From contig LJKK01000027.1 of assembly GCA_001421185.1 (NCBI GenBank), positions 1 through 64,000 of the forward strand: a stretch of DNA of 64,000 bases, in the 5' to 3' direction. Both the position numbers and the translations under genes were made by a program. The notes beneath the pieces were generated by a model. The model made no database searches and was not told the DNA's origin. It was given only the letters and a program-made list of their open reading frames with translations. The stretch's first letter is position 1. Each line of letters starts with the position of its first letter. This DNA comes from Methanomassiliicoccales archaeon RumEn M1. Its GTDB lineage: Archaea > Thermoplasmatota > Thermoplasmata > Methanomassiliicoccales > Methanomassiliicoccaceae. Shown in pieces: positions 1 through 8,199 of this stretch.

Positions 1-164
1 CTGGCCCCGCTGTGGAGCATGCCGTGGTTGGCCCCGGTGGCGCCGGCGGCGAAGTCGCCCGCCTCGACCAGCATGACCTCCGCGCCCCTCATGGCAAGGT
101 CCCGCGCTATGCCGGTGCCAGTGGCCCCGCCGCCTATGATGAGCACTTCCACCCTAGAACGCAT
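1..164 (-). CDS. glpA: Anaerobic glycerol-3-phosphate dehydrogenase subunit A, N-terminal fragment
   Basis: This gene is cut by the window edge, leaving 54 N-terminal residues. They hold the Rossmann dinucleotide motif [15 protein letters not shown] near residues 8-22, an acidic residue ending the second strand (VEAGD), and [14 protein letters not shown], a signature of FAD-dependent GlpA/GlpD enzymes. The family oxidises sn-glycerol-3-phosphate to dihydroxyacetone phosphate and works at the membrane with GlpB and GlpC in anaerobes. The ATG at 164 is chosen because the GxGxxG motif follows it at the usual distance. A DUF1622 gene lies 28 bases upstream on the same strand. The family is clear; the exact substrate cannot be confirmed from this fragment. 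Confidence 0.85.
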   Translation of the reverse strand, partial: MRSRVEVLIIGGGATGTGIARDLAMRGAEVMLVEAGDFAAGATGANHGMLHSGA

Positions 165-192
165 CGGCCTGCAAGCTCGCTTGTTGCTTATA

Positions 193-588
193 TTATTTCA
201 CGCGTTCGCCTATATGCTTGTGCTCCCTCTCCCATTCCTGCCTCTTCTCCAGCTCCTGCGTCTCCTTGCTGATCAGGAAGGTCAGGACGACCCGGATGAG
301 GACCGTTCCACCCAGTCGGACGATCTCCTCCAGGTTGGGGACCAGCACGCTCAGCACTATGTCGCTGGCGATGAGGAAGTCCAGGCCGAAGATGATGCGG
401 GTGGTCAGCTTCCCGCGGATGACGACGAGGTCCATCCGCTCGTGCTGGTGGTCAGGATGACGCAGGAGGAATAAGTGGGCCAGGCGGATGAAGGCATCCA
501 AGCTTGCCAGAATAATGATGATGAGCCCGAACCCGGCGATTACCCATGCCGTGATCTCGATGATCTCCAGGAGGGCCTCGACAACCAT
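193..588 (-). CDS. DUF1622 family membrane protein
   Basis: A 131-residue membrane protein. Hydrophobic helices are visible at about residues 12-32 ([18 protein letters not shown]) and 66-85, and a third amphipathic segment follows ([17 protein letters not shown]). The C-terminal tail is rich in Lys, Glu and His and should be cytosolic. The arrangement, with a conserved [19 protein letters not shown] stretch, matches the DUF1622 family, whose function is unknown. It sits 28 bases upstream of glpA on the same strand, so the two may be co-transcribed, but nothing in the sequence ties them functionally. Confidence 0.75.
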   Translation of the reverse strand: MVVEALLEIIEITAWVIAGFGLIIIILASLDAFIRLAHLFLLRHPDHQHERMDLVVIRGKLTTRIIFGLDFLIASDIVLSVLVPNLEEIVRLGGTVLIRVVLTFLISKETQELEKRQEWEREHKHIGERVK

Positions 589-643
589 TGGATGTTAGAG
601 CAACGATGGCGATGATTAACTTTTTGCTTGAAGAATAAAGGAG

Positions 644-718
644 TAGCGGGGGGTCGATTTGAACGACCGGTCTCCGGGTTATGAGCCCGACGGGATGTCC
701 TGGCTACCCCACCCCGCT
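644..718 (-). tRNA. Initiator tRNA-Met (CAT)
   Basis: The minus strand folds as a complete cloverleaf. The acceptor stem AGCGGGG pairs with CCCCGCT and is followed by discriminator A. The anticodon stem CGGG/CCCG surrounds the loop CTCATAA, giving anticodon CAT. The T arm is GGTCG-TTCAAAT-CGACC. The A1:U72 end pair and the run of G:C pairs in the anticodon stem are archaeal initiator features that separate it from elongator Met and Ile2 tRNAs. CCA is not encoded and no intron is seen. A TATA element lies about 30 bases upstream at 746-753. Confidence 0.95.
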
Positions 719-745
719 ATGTAAGCACCACTAATGCGCTTTCCC

Positions 746-753
746 TAATAAAG
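746..753 (-). promoter_or_regulatory. TATA box of the initiator tRNA gene
   Basis: On the minus strand this reads CTTTATTA, centred about 31 bases before the first base of the tRNA. That is the spacing expected for archaeal TBP binding when transcription starts at or just before the mature 5' end. Confidence 0.5.
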
Positions 754-927
754 CTATCGTACGCCCATTCCCTGGGGGCGGTCGGCGCCCAAGGTCGGCG
801 ATCGCCATCGGGAGGTCAACGATGCTATGACGGATATTCCTCGTACGCGCGCGGGCCAAGTGGGTCGAGGAAGTGTAGCCAGCATTTATAGAAGGGTCAT
901 TTTTTAAAAAAAGTTTCGGGAAAAATA

Positions 928-983
928 CCTTAAATGATATCCCGATTGGATTCGATTGCGTTCGGCTGATTTTGAACGAACGC
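928..983 (+). promoter_or_regulatory. Candidate promoter and operator of the glycine-betaine transporter operon
   Basis: An AT-rich TATA-like element (CTTAAATGAT) lies at about 930-939. A 7-bp inverted repeat, GCGTTCG (958-964) and CGAACGC (977-983), sits where transcription would begin about 27 bases downstream. A repressor there would block initiation, a reasonable arrangement for an osmolyte transporter. The rest of 719-1050 shows nothing else recognisable. The promoter assignment is inference from spacing. Confidence 0.35.
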
Positions 984-1050
984 TAGGGACGCCGAACAAC
1001 CGTCATGCTGTTCCTGACGGCGCGTCCGAAGACCAAGGGAGAACAGGAAC

Positions 1051-2451
1051 ATGTCATATTACGATACAGTAAAGGACATGCTCTCTCGCCTCGAGAGCGG
1101 CCTGTCCAAACACCTGGACGATCTCTTCCTGCCATTGCATATGTGGGTCCGAGAGGTCCAGATATCATCCTATGCAGGGAAACCTGATGAAATGACGAAC
1201 ATCCTTCCCATCGCATCGGACGATGACGGCCCAGAGGGGCCGACCAGGAAGATCATATCGATCAAGGGCCTCACCAAGGTCTTCGGACCGAAGCCCGATG
1301 CGGCCATCAGGCTGCTGGAGGACGGTGCGAGCAAGGGCGAGGTCCTCGAACGGACCGGCTCAGTGGTCGGCCTGAAGGACATCGACCTCGACGTCTACGA
1401 GGGCGAGATCTTCGTGGTGATGGGGCTTTCCGGCTCGGGGAAGTCGACCCTCATGAGGTGCCTCAACCGGCTGGTCGAGCCCACCAGGGGAAGCATCGTC
1501 ATAAACGGAACGGAGATCCGGGACCTGGACGACAAGGGGCTACGCAACTTCCGGCGGACACAGATGGGCATGGTGTTCCAGAACTTCGGCCTGTTGCCCC
1601 ACCGGACCATCCTTGACAACGTCGCGTACGGACTGGAGGTCCGGGGAACGCCGGCGGAGACCAGGCGTGCCAAGGCCCAGAGCATGATCGAGCTGGTGGG
1701 TCTGAAGGGCTACGAGTCGGTCTACCCTTCCGCATTGAGCGGAGGGATGAAACAGAGGGTGGGCCTGGCCCGGGCTCTGGCGACCGACCCGGTGATCCTC
1801 CTCATGGATGAGGCGTTCAGCGCGCTGGACCCCCTCATACGCAGGAGCATGCAGGACGAGCTCATCGACCTGCACGACAAGCTGAAGAAGACCATCGTGT
1901 TCGTCACTCATGACCTGGATGAAGCGCTGAGGCTGGGGGACCGCATCGCCATCATGAAGGATGGGGAGTTGGTGCAGGTCGGCACGCCCGAAGAGATCCT
2001 GAGCAACCCGTCCAACGAGTACGTGGCCAGCTTCCTGAACGGCATCGACCGTTCCAAGGTGATGACCTGCGAGAGCCTGATGAAGAGGCCCGAGGTCGTC
2101 ATCTCCCTGAAGACGGGGCCGCGAACCGCGCTGAAGGTGCTTGACGACTCCGATCAGGCCGTGGCGTTCGTTGTGGACAAGGACAGGCGCTTCACTGGCC
2201 TCGTCAAGGCGGAGGAGCTGTTGAAGGTCATCGAGACGTCGAAGCCCCTCGCCGCGGCGGTGAACACCTCCATTCGGACCGTGAGGCCGGACACCAAGGT
2301 GGAGGAGCTGATCGCCATCATGGTGGAGACCGACTACCCCATCCCGGTGCTCAATGACGACGGCATGCTGATGGGCGTCATCAACCCTGGCTCGGTCATG
2401 GACAAAGTGCGACCGGACGAAGTGACGATCTCCGAGGAGGTGGCCGCATGA
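1051..2451 (+). CDS. opuAA: Glycine betaine/proline-type ABC transporter ATP-binding protein with CBS pair
   Basis: ATPase of a quaternary-ammonium osmoprotectant importer (OpuA/ProU family), 466 residues. Walker A GLSGSGKST is near 125-133, signature LSGGMKQR near 229-236, Walker B VILLMDEAFSALD near 248-260, and the switch histidine is in VFVTHD. From about residue 335 a tandem CBS pair follows; in this family it senses ionic strength or nucleotides. A good ribosome site (AAGGGAG) precedes the ATG at 1051. That start gives about 70 residues before the usual family beginning, so the ATG at 1192 is a possible alternative. The stop overlaps the next gene's start (ATGA), showing translational coupling. 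Confidence 0.88.
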   Translation: MSYYDTVKDMLSRLESGLSKHLDDLFLPLHMWVREVQISSYAGKPDEMTNILPIASDDDGPEGPTRKIISIKGLTKVFGPKPDAAIRLLEDGASKGEVLERTGSVVGLKDIDLDVYEGEIFVVMGLSGSGKSTLMRCLNRLVEPTRGSIVINGTEIRDLDDKGLRNFRRTQMGMVFQNFGLLPHRTILDNVAYGLEVRGTPAETRRAKAQSMIELVGLKGYESVYPSALSGGMKQRVGLARALATDPVILLMDEAFSALDPLIRRSMQDELIDLHDKLKKTIVFVTHDLDEALRLGDRIAIMKDGELVQVGTPEEILSNPSNEYVASFLNGIDRSKVMTCESLMKRPEVVISLKTGPRTALKVLDDSDQAVAFVVDKDRRFTGLVKAEELLKVIETSKPLAAAVNTSIRTVRPDTKVEELIAIMVETDYPIPVLNDDGMLMGVINPGSVMDKVRPDEVTISEEVAA

Positions 2452-4229
2452 CGCCCCGGATCCCGTTGGGTGAATGGGTGGAGGCGTTGGTCGACTGGAT
2501 CGCCATCAACCTGGGTTTCCTGCTGGATGCCGCCTCGGACCTTCTGGGATGGGTCCTGGACCTGGTAGGCTCGATCCTGGAGGCGCTGCCCGTCCTTCCG
2601 TTCATCCTGCTGGTGTCGGCCCTCACCCTGGTCCTGACGAGAAAGATATTGCTGACCGTAGGGGTGGCCTTGGGGCTGCTCCTGATCGACAATATGGGGC
2701 TCTGGGACCTGTCCATGCTCACTCTCTCGCTGGTGCTGGTGGCGGCGGGCGCCGCCATCCTCATAGGCGTACCCTTGGGCATCATGTCCTCGCGCAATGC
2801 CAGGGTGGAGGCGGTGGTCAAGGTGTTCCTGGACTTCATGCAGACCATGCCGTCCTTCGTGTACCTGATCCCGGTGGTGATCTTCTTCGGCCTGGGGAAC
2901 GTACCGGGCATGATCGCCACCGTCGTGTTCGCCCTTCCCCCGGTGGTGCGCCTGACCAACTTGGGCATCAGGCAGGTGCCGGTGGAGCTGAACGAGGTGG
3001 CCGATTCCTTCGGCAGCTCGAAGCTCCAGAAGCTGATGAACGTACAGCTGCCAGTGGCCCTGCCCAGCATACGGGCCGGCATCAATCAGTGCGTCATGCT
3101 GTCGCTGTCCATGGTCGTCATCGCATCGATGATCGGTGCCAGGGGGCTCGGGTACAACGTCCTGGTCTCCATCCAGCGCATCGACGTCGCCATGGGATTC
3201 GAGGCAGGGCTAGCCATAGTGATCCTGGCGATCATCCTGGACAGGATATCGCAGAACATCGGAGGGGACCGACCTCGATATGAACGGACGGCCAGACCGG
3301 TCGAGCCGGAACATACCAGAGGTATGGATATGGAAATGAACAAGAAGATATTGGCCGCGGTGGTGGCGATCGTAGTTGTGGTCGCCGCTATCGCCGCCAT
3401 CGGCCTCGCCGGCAGCGGTGGGGATGAAGAACTGCAGTTCGGATACGTTACCTGGGATGGTGAGATCGCAAGCACCAATGTCCTCACCCTCGTCCTGGAG
3501 GAAGCAGGGTATGATGTGGAGATGGTGGCCGTTGACGCTGGTCCCCTCTACCAGGGGCTGTCCAGGGGCAGCCTGGACTTCACCACCTCCGCCTGGATGC
3601 CGATCACTCACGCCAGCTATTGGGAGCAATACGGCGACGACCTAGAGGTGGCTAACGTGAACCTGGAAGGCGTCAAGATCGGCATGGCCGTGCCCAAGTA
3701 CGTCTATGACGAAGGTGTGACCACCATTGCCGACCTCAACGATTACGCTGACCAGTTCGACCGCCGCATAGTCGGAATCGAGCCGGGCGCCGGCGTCGTC
3801 ATGGCCACCGAGAGGGCCATCGAGGACTACGCGCTCGAGGGATACGATGTACAGACCAGCAGCAGCGCCGGCATGCTGGCCTCTCTGAAGACAGCATATG
3901 CCAACGAGGAGTGGATAGCGGTGACCCTGTGGTCCCCCCACTGGGCGTTCGAAGAGTGGGACATGGTGTACCTGGACGACCCCGAGGGCAGCTACGGCGC
4001 GGAAGAGCGCGTGGAGACCCTCGTTCGCGCCGGCTTCGCCGAGGACAACCCCGGAGCATATGCCATCGTCAGCGCGTTCAACTGGACCCAGGAAGATTGC
4101 CAGTCCGTGATGCTCGACATATTCTCGGAGGGCATGAACGAGAAGGATGCGGCCCAGAAGTGGATCGACGCCAACCGTGACAAGGTCGACGCCTGGATCG
4201 CGGCCGGCAAGGCTGCCAGCAGTGCCTGA
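2448..4229 (+). CDS. opuABC: Glycine betaine-type ABC transporter, permease fused to substrate-binding protein
   Basis: A 593-residue fusion. Residues 1-275 form the ProW/OpuAB permease with multiple membrane helices and the cytoplasmic coupling segment (EVADSFGSSKLQKLMNVQLP). After a short linker, a further hydrophobic helix (about 297-318) anchors an OpuAC substrate-binding domain that runs to the end. That domain includes SAWMPITHASYWEQY, where family members use Trp residues to hold the quaternary ammonium group. The same fusion is known from Lactococcus OpuABC, giving two binding domains per dimeric importer. The frame is continuous, so the fusion is not an annotation artefact. Glycine betaine is the likeliest ligand; choline, proline or carnitine are not excluded. 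Confidence 0.87.
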   Translation: MTPRIPLGEWVEALVDWIAINLGFLLDAASDLLGWVLDLVGSILEALPVLPFILLVSALTLVLTRKILLTVGVALGLLLIDNMGLWDLSMLTLSLVLVAAGAAILIGVPLGIMSSRNARVEAVVKVFLDFMQTMPSFVYLIPVVIFFGLGNVPGMIATVVFALPPVVRLTNLGIRQVPVELNEVADSFGSSKLQKLMNVQLPVALPSIRAGINQCVMLSLSMVVIASMIGARGLGYNVLVSIQRIDVAMGFEAGLAIVILAIILDRISQNIGGDRPRYERTARPVEPEHTRGMDMEMNKKILAAVVAIVVVVAAIAAIGLAGSGGDEELQFGYVTWDGEIASTNVLTLVLEEAGYDVEMVAVDAGPLYQGLSRGSLDFTTSAWMPITHASYWEQYGDDLEVANVNLEGVKIGMAVPKYVYDEGVTTIADLNDYADQFDRRIVGIEPGAGVVMATERAIEDYALEGYDVQTSSSAGMLASLKTAYANEEWIAVTLWSPHWAFEEWDMVYLDDPEGSYGAEERVETLVRAGFAEDNPGAYAIVSAFNWTQEDCQSVMLDIFSEGMNEKDAAQKWIDANRDKVDAWIAAGKAASSA

Positions 4230-4363
4230 GGTCCCGTTCCCCCAAGGGCCTAGGCCCACCAAACCTCTTTCCATCTTTCCATTATCGACCGCACGGCCGA
4301 CCAACAGGTTTTCAAAGGATAAATCGAATCTCAAGCCCCGTATGCATTCACAGGTGCATTGAC

Positions 4364-5002
4364 GTGCTGGAAGCAACCATCCAGGTAAAGCCCCTGGAGA
4401 GCTGGGCCATCGACATCTCGAAGAAGCTCGGGGTCCCCATACGCATCGTGGAGAGCGCCATGGGCGAGAACGGGACCATCAGCAGCCTGGTGCAGTTCCG
4501 CATGGATGGAACGACCAAGGAGGAGGTGCTGCGGGAGATCGCCCGCCATCCTGACACCAAGGAGCTGGTGATCTCCGAGGAGAGCGAGGATGCCCTCATG
4601 GGCAACATCACCATCAACAGGTGGATGATGGGGAAGGCCCTCCAGAGGACCAACATCTACGTCATATGGGCGAGGACGCTGAAGGAGGGCGTGATGGAAT
4701 GGCGGCTACTGGCCACCGACGAGAAGGACCTTCGGGAGCTGGTCGATGACCTCAAGGCGGCCGGCGCCAAGGTGAGCTTGAGCAAGAAGCGCCATATCAA
4801 CGACTTCAACCTCCTGACCAGGCGGCAGGAGAGCGTCCTGAACAAGGCGCTGGAGATGGGCTATTTCGATTATCCCCGCGGCATCACGGGAAGAGAGCTG
4901 GCCAAGAGGCTGGGCATCAGCCAGTCCACGCTGTACGAGACGCTGCAGAACGCCCAGAGGAAGTTGGTCGAGACCTATCTGCTGAGAAAGAGGATGCACT
5001 GA
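4364..5002 (+). CDS. Bacterio-opsin activator-type HTH-10 transcriptional regulator
   Basis: A 212-residue archaeal regulator starting with GTG. The C-terminal 60 residues are a typical HTH_10 (Bat-type) domain. It begins LLTRRQESVLNKALEMGYFD and ends with the recognition helix region GRELAKRLGISQSTLYETLQ. The N-terminal 140 residues form a mixed alpha/beta sensory region without Cys clusters and cannot be assigned a ligand. Such proteins usually bind promoters of nearby or metabolic genes. The gene is monocistronic, about 130 bases after the betaine transporter, which is a possible target but not a proven one. Confidence 0.8.
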   Translation: MLEATIQVKPLESWAIDISKKLGVPIRIVESAMGENGTISSLVQFRMDGTTKEEVLREIARHPDTKELVISEESEDALMGNITINRWMMGKALQRTNIYVIWARTLKEGVMEWRLLATDEKDLRELVDDLKAAGAKVSLSKKRHINDFNLLTRRQESVLNKALEMGYFDYPRGITGRELAKRLGISQSTLYETLQNAQRKLVETYLLRKRMH

Positions 5003-5045
5003 GATCCACCGCGTTGGTGGAACGATGGAGCTCCGGCAGGTACGA

Positions 5046-5378
5046 TCAGAAGAGCTTTCTCAACCGGAGCACGTCGTTGAGGTCGCCCTTCACCCGCACC
5101 TTTCTCAGGGCGAAGGCCTTCATGGGCTTGATCTTTCCCTCGATGATCCCCTGGATGGTCTCCGGGTCGGACGAGAGGGTCAGATCGGGGTTCTCCAGCC
5201 CACCCTCCTTGAAGTCATGGGCCTTGGAGTCGTGGAGGTGGAAGCTGTACACCTCGCTGCCCAGGTCCACCAGGACCTTCTTGTTCATACCCTCCAGCTC
5301 GGAACGTAGGTCTTCGTCTTTTTCGGCCTTGGCATTGAATTTCTCGATGAGCTCGCGCAGGAGGGTTTCAACAGTCAT
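5046..5378 (-). CDS. SCP-2 sterol-transfer-like protein
   Basis: A 110-residue single-domain protein of the SCP2 fold. Typical features are the central strand-rich segment VYSFHLHDSKAHDFKEGG, then NPDLTLSSDPETIQGIIEGK and the closing KVRVKGDLNDVLRLRKLF. SCP2 domains bind hydrophobic or lipid ligands; archaeal stand-alone versions have no proven role. The ATG at 5378 is preferred over an upstream start because it overlaps the stop of RNase HII by four bases (ATGA), implying coupling to that gene. Confidence 0.8.
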   Translation of the reverse strand: MTVETLLRELIEKFNAKAEKDEDLRSELEGMNKKVLVDLGSEVYSFHLHDSKAHDFKEGGLENPDLTLSSDPETIQGIIEGKIKPMKAFALRKVRVKGDLNDVLRLRKLF

Positions 5379-6026
5379 GGTATCTCCGTCCAATTGTCCA
5401 GCTTCGTTATCTTGCACATGGATTGCATCTTCCGGGCGGTGGCCCAGGAGCGGCGGGTGTGGGGCGGCAGGTCCCCGTGGTCACGGGTCCATCGCTCCAG
5501 GAAGGCCTTGGTGACCGGGTCGGTGGGATAGCCGGACCCGACGTCCTCGCCCAGCTCCTCGGAGATGGAACGGACCGCCCGGTCCCGCACCACCTTGGCC
5601 ACTATGGATGCGGCCGACACCACGGGATAGGCGGCATCGGCGCGATGGCAACTGACCATCTCTGGCCGGCAGCGCAGCAGGGAGCAGATGTCCCGTCCGA
5701 ACCTCTCGGCCACCACGTCGGCGGCGTCCACGAAGACCTTGTGGGGAGCGAGCCGGTCGATGACGGCCGCGAAGTGCTGCACCTCCAGCTCGTTCAGCGA
5801 GCCTTCCCCCCCGGGCATCGATCTCCTCCGGCGTGGCCACCGACGTCTCGACCCTGGCCATGGCCATGATGCGGTCGAAGAGGCTTTCTCTCCGGGCAGG
5901 GGAGAGGAGCTTGGAGTCCCGGACCCCGAGCTCTCGGAGGGGGAGGTCGTCCTCGACCATGACCGCCGCGACGACCAGAGGGCCGATCACGGGGCCTCGA
6001 CCGGCCTCGTCCGCTCCGCAAATCAT
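5375..6026 (-). CDS. rnhB: Ribonuclease HII (frameshifted in this sequence)
   Basis: Removes RNA from RNA-DNA hybrids and misincorporated ribonucleotides. The N-terminal half (MICGADEAGRGPVIGP, with the first catalytic Asp and Glu, then RDSKLLSP) lies in one frame. The C-terminal half (SLNELEVQHF, FVDAADV with a catalytic Asp, AYPVVSAASIVAKVVRD) lies in another. The switch falls at a run of seven C at 5806-5812; six would restore one continuous protein. A TATA box at 6049-6056 lies 26 bases before the ATG at 6026, so the message may be leaderless. The break is probably a sequencing error rather than gene decay. Confidence 0.85.
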
Positions 6027-6048
6027 TAGCCGCTCGATTTTGGTCGAG

Positions 6049-6056
6049 ATATATAT
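6049..6056 (-). promoter_or_regulatory. TATA box of rnhB (leaderless spacing)
   Basis: An alternating ATATATAT element centred 26 bases upstream of the RNase HII ATG at 6026. Archaeal transcription would start at or next to the A of the start codon. This also fixes the choice of 6026 rather than a longer upstream start. Confidence 0.5.
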
Positions 6057-6126
6057 GAGTATCGCGGCGCTGGAGCTGTGGACCAGCAACCTTCATCAGC
6101 CGTCGACGTCATATGTGGACGATATC

Positions 6127-7230
6127 ATGTCCAAGGTCTACTTTGCTGGCCTAAGAGCGGATGGCCCGTCCCAGAACGTCCCGTCAAAGGTCCGTCGCCT
6201 CTTCGAAAAGGCCCGGCTGGGCTCCACCTTCTCGGAAGGGGACCTGGTGGCCGTCAAGACGCACTTCGGCGAGCCGGGCAGCACCAGCTTCCTGAGGCCC
6301 CAGTTCGTGGGCGCGGTGGTGGACATGGTGCGGCAGGGGGGCGGCAGACCGTTCCTCACCGACTCCAACACCCTCTACAAGGGAGGCAGGAGCAATGCGG
6401 TGGACCACCTCAACGCGGCCGTGCGGCACGGGTACACCTATCCGGTCATCGACGCGCCGGCCATCATCGCCGACGGTCTTCTCGGCAAGGACGAGGTGGA
6501 GGTCGAGGTGGGCCTGAAGCACTGCCGTACGGTGAAGTTCGGGACGGCCGCGCACCAGGCCTCCTCCATCCTGGTGGTGTCCCACTTCAAGGGGCACATG
6601 ATGACCGGGTTCGGCGGAGCGCTCAAGAACCTGGGCATGGGCTTTGGCTCCCGGGCCGGCAAGCTGGAGATGCATAAGCTGGCCCATCCCACCGTCGACC
6701 AGGACATCTGCACCGGCTGCGGGTCCTGCGCCGCCTCCTGCCCCCAGTCGGCCATCGAGGTGGACGGGAAGGCGAGCATACACACGGACAAATGCATCGG
6801 ATGCGGCGAATGTTGGGTGGCCTGTCCGAGCGACGCCATAGGGCCCCAGGACCCCCAGAGCCTCATCGACATCCAGGAGAAGATCGTCGAGTACTGCTAT
6901 GGCATCCTGAAGGACAAGAAGGGCAAGATGGGGTACGTGACCTTCGTGGTGGACGTGACGCCCCACTGTGACTGCCCTGGCTGGTCCGACCTGCCCGTGG
7001 TGCCGGACATCGGCATCCTGGCATCGCTGGACCCGGTGGCCATTGACCAGGCCGCGGCCGACCTGGTGAACGGCGCCAGGGGACTGGAGGGGACGGGGCT
7101 GAAACATCACCACGCTCCGGGAGAGGACAAGTTCACGGCCTTGGTGGACGTCGACTGGACCGCGCAGCTGAGATATGCGGAAGAGCTGGGCCTGGGCTCC
7201 AGGAAGTATGAGCTGATCGAGATTGAGTGA
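6127..7230 (+). CDS. DUF362 protein with two [4Fe-4S] ferredoxin clusters
   Basis: A 367-residue protein. The DUF362 region covers about residues 1-190 and 255-350, with hallmarks KTHFGEPGST near the start and SHFKGHMMTGFGGALKNLGM in the middle. Inserted at about 195-245 is a bacterial-type 2[4Fe-4S] ferredoxin with CTGCGSCAASCPQ and CIGCGECWVACPS. Family members are found across anaerobic archaea and bacteria as putative iron-sulfur redox enzymes, and no reaction is established. The ATG at 6127 is chosen because the conserved domain begins a few residues later; longer readings extend into the rnhB promoter. It is divergent from rnhB. Confidence 0.82.
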   Translation: MSKVYFAGLRADGPSQNVPSKVRRLFEKARLGSTFSEGDLVAVKTHFGEPGSTSFLRPQFVGAVVDMVRQGGGRPFLTDSNTLYKGGRSNAVDHLNAAVRHGYTYPVIDAPAIIADGLLGKDEVEVEVGLKHCRTVKFGTAAHQASSILVVSHFKGHMMTGFGGALKNLGMGFGSRAGKLEMHKLAHPTVDQDICTGCGSCAASCPQSAIEVDGKASIHTDKCIGCGECWVACPSDAIGPQDPQSLIDIQEKIVEYCYGILKDKKGKMGYVTFVVDVTPHCDCPGWSDLPVVPDIGILASLDPVAIDQAAADLVNGARGLEGTGLKHHHAPGEDKFTALVDVDWTAQLRYAEELGLGSRKYELIEIE

Positions 7231-7302
7231 ACTATACATACTGCCGGAGTAGCTACAATAAGTTTATTCAGGAGGATGATTTGGCTGGCCGCGATTAAGG
7301 TG

Positions 7303-8190
7303 ATGGACACACAGGCCTCAACTGACGTTCAGAATCGTCGCCTCACCAAGGGTTTCATGTTGACCCGGGTCGGAGTGACGGGCGTAAAGAAACCGGTAAG
7401 GGTGGTCCGGGGCGAGACCGCGAACACGCTCTTCTGCACCATAGATGTCTATGTGGACCTCCCGTCCACCCAGAAGGGCTCTCACTTGTCACGCAACCTC
7501 GAGGCCATCAACGAGGAGGTGGAGAAGAGCCTGCGATCGGGACTCCCCGGCATCGAGGTGTTCGCCGCCGGACTGTGCCGCTCCCTGAGGGAGAAGCATG
7601 AGTATTCCACCTATGCCGAGGTGCGCGTCACCGCCGACTATTTCATGCAGCGCCCCGGCCCCAGCGGGAAGCCCAACCTGGAATCGTTCAAGATCATGGC
7701 CCAGGCGGTCAGTCGCAACGCCGACGTGCTGAAGAAGATGATCGGCGTCGAGGTCATAGGGATGACCGCCTGCCCCTGCGCCATGGAGACCGTGCGGGAG
7801 CAGTACGGCACCAACGTCACCATGGAGGAGAGCCTGCCGATGATATCCCACAACCAGCGCAACATCTCCTCCGTCCTCGTGGAGGTCCCGGAGAGCTGGG
7901 ACGTGGAGGCCAACGACCTCATCGAGATCGTGGAGGCCTCGTTCAGCAGCCCCACCTACGAGGTGCTGAAGAGGAGCGACGAGGCCAAGGTGGTGCTCCA
8001 GGCCCACCTCGAACCGAAGTTCGTGGAGGATGTGGTGCGCACCATATTGGCCAAGGTGCTGGAGCGCTACCCCGACCTGCCGGACGAGACGCTCGTCACC
8101 GCGCGCAGCGAGAGCGAGGAGTCGATCCACAAGCACAACGCCTTCGCCGAGCGGGTCAGCACCCTGGGCGACATTCGCGCGGGCGCGTGA
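7303..8190 (+). CDS. mptA: GTP cyclohydrolase MptA/FolE2 family
   Basis: Fe(II)-dependent GTP cyclohydrolase of the FolE2/MptA family. In archaea it opens the GTP ring to make 7,8-dihydroneopterin 2',3'-cyclic phosphate, the first step toward (tetrahydro)methanopterin-type C1 carriers. The N-terminal LTRVGVTGVKKPVRV and the later MTACPCAMETVREQYG, holding the metal-linked Cys, are diagnostic. Length is 295 residues from the ATG at 7303, which gives the usual DVQ-containing N-terminus. An in-frame ATG at 7276 directly abuts GGAGG, too close to be a normal ribosome site. The gene is 72 bases downstream of the DUF362 gene and may share its transcript. Confidence 0.85.
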   Translation: MDTQASTDVQNRRLTKGFMLTRVGVTGVKKPVRVVRGETANTLFCTIDVYVDLPSTQKGSHLSRNLEAINEEVEKSLRSGLPGIEVFAAGLCRSLREKHEYSTYAEVRVTADYFMQRPGPSGKPNLESFKIMAQAVSRNADVLKKMIGVEVIGMTACPCAMETVREQYGTNVTMEESLPMISHNQRNISSVLVEVPESWDVEANDLIEIVEASFSSPTYEVLKRSDEAKVVLQAHLEPKFVEDVVRTILAKVLERYPDLPDETLVTARSESEESIHKHNAFAERVSTLGDIRAGA

Positions 8191-8199
8191 ACCGGCCGT

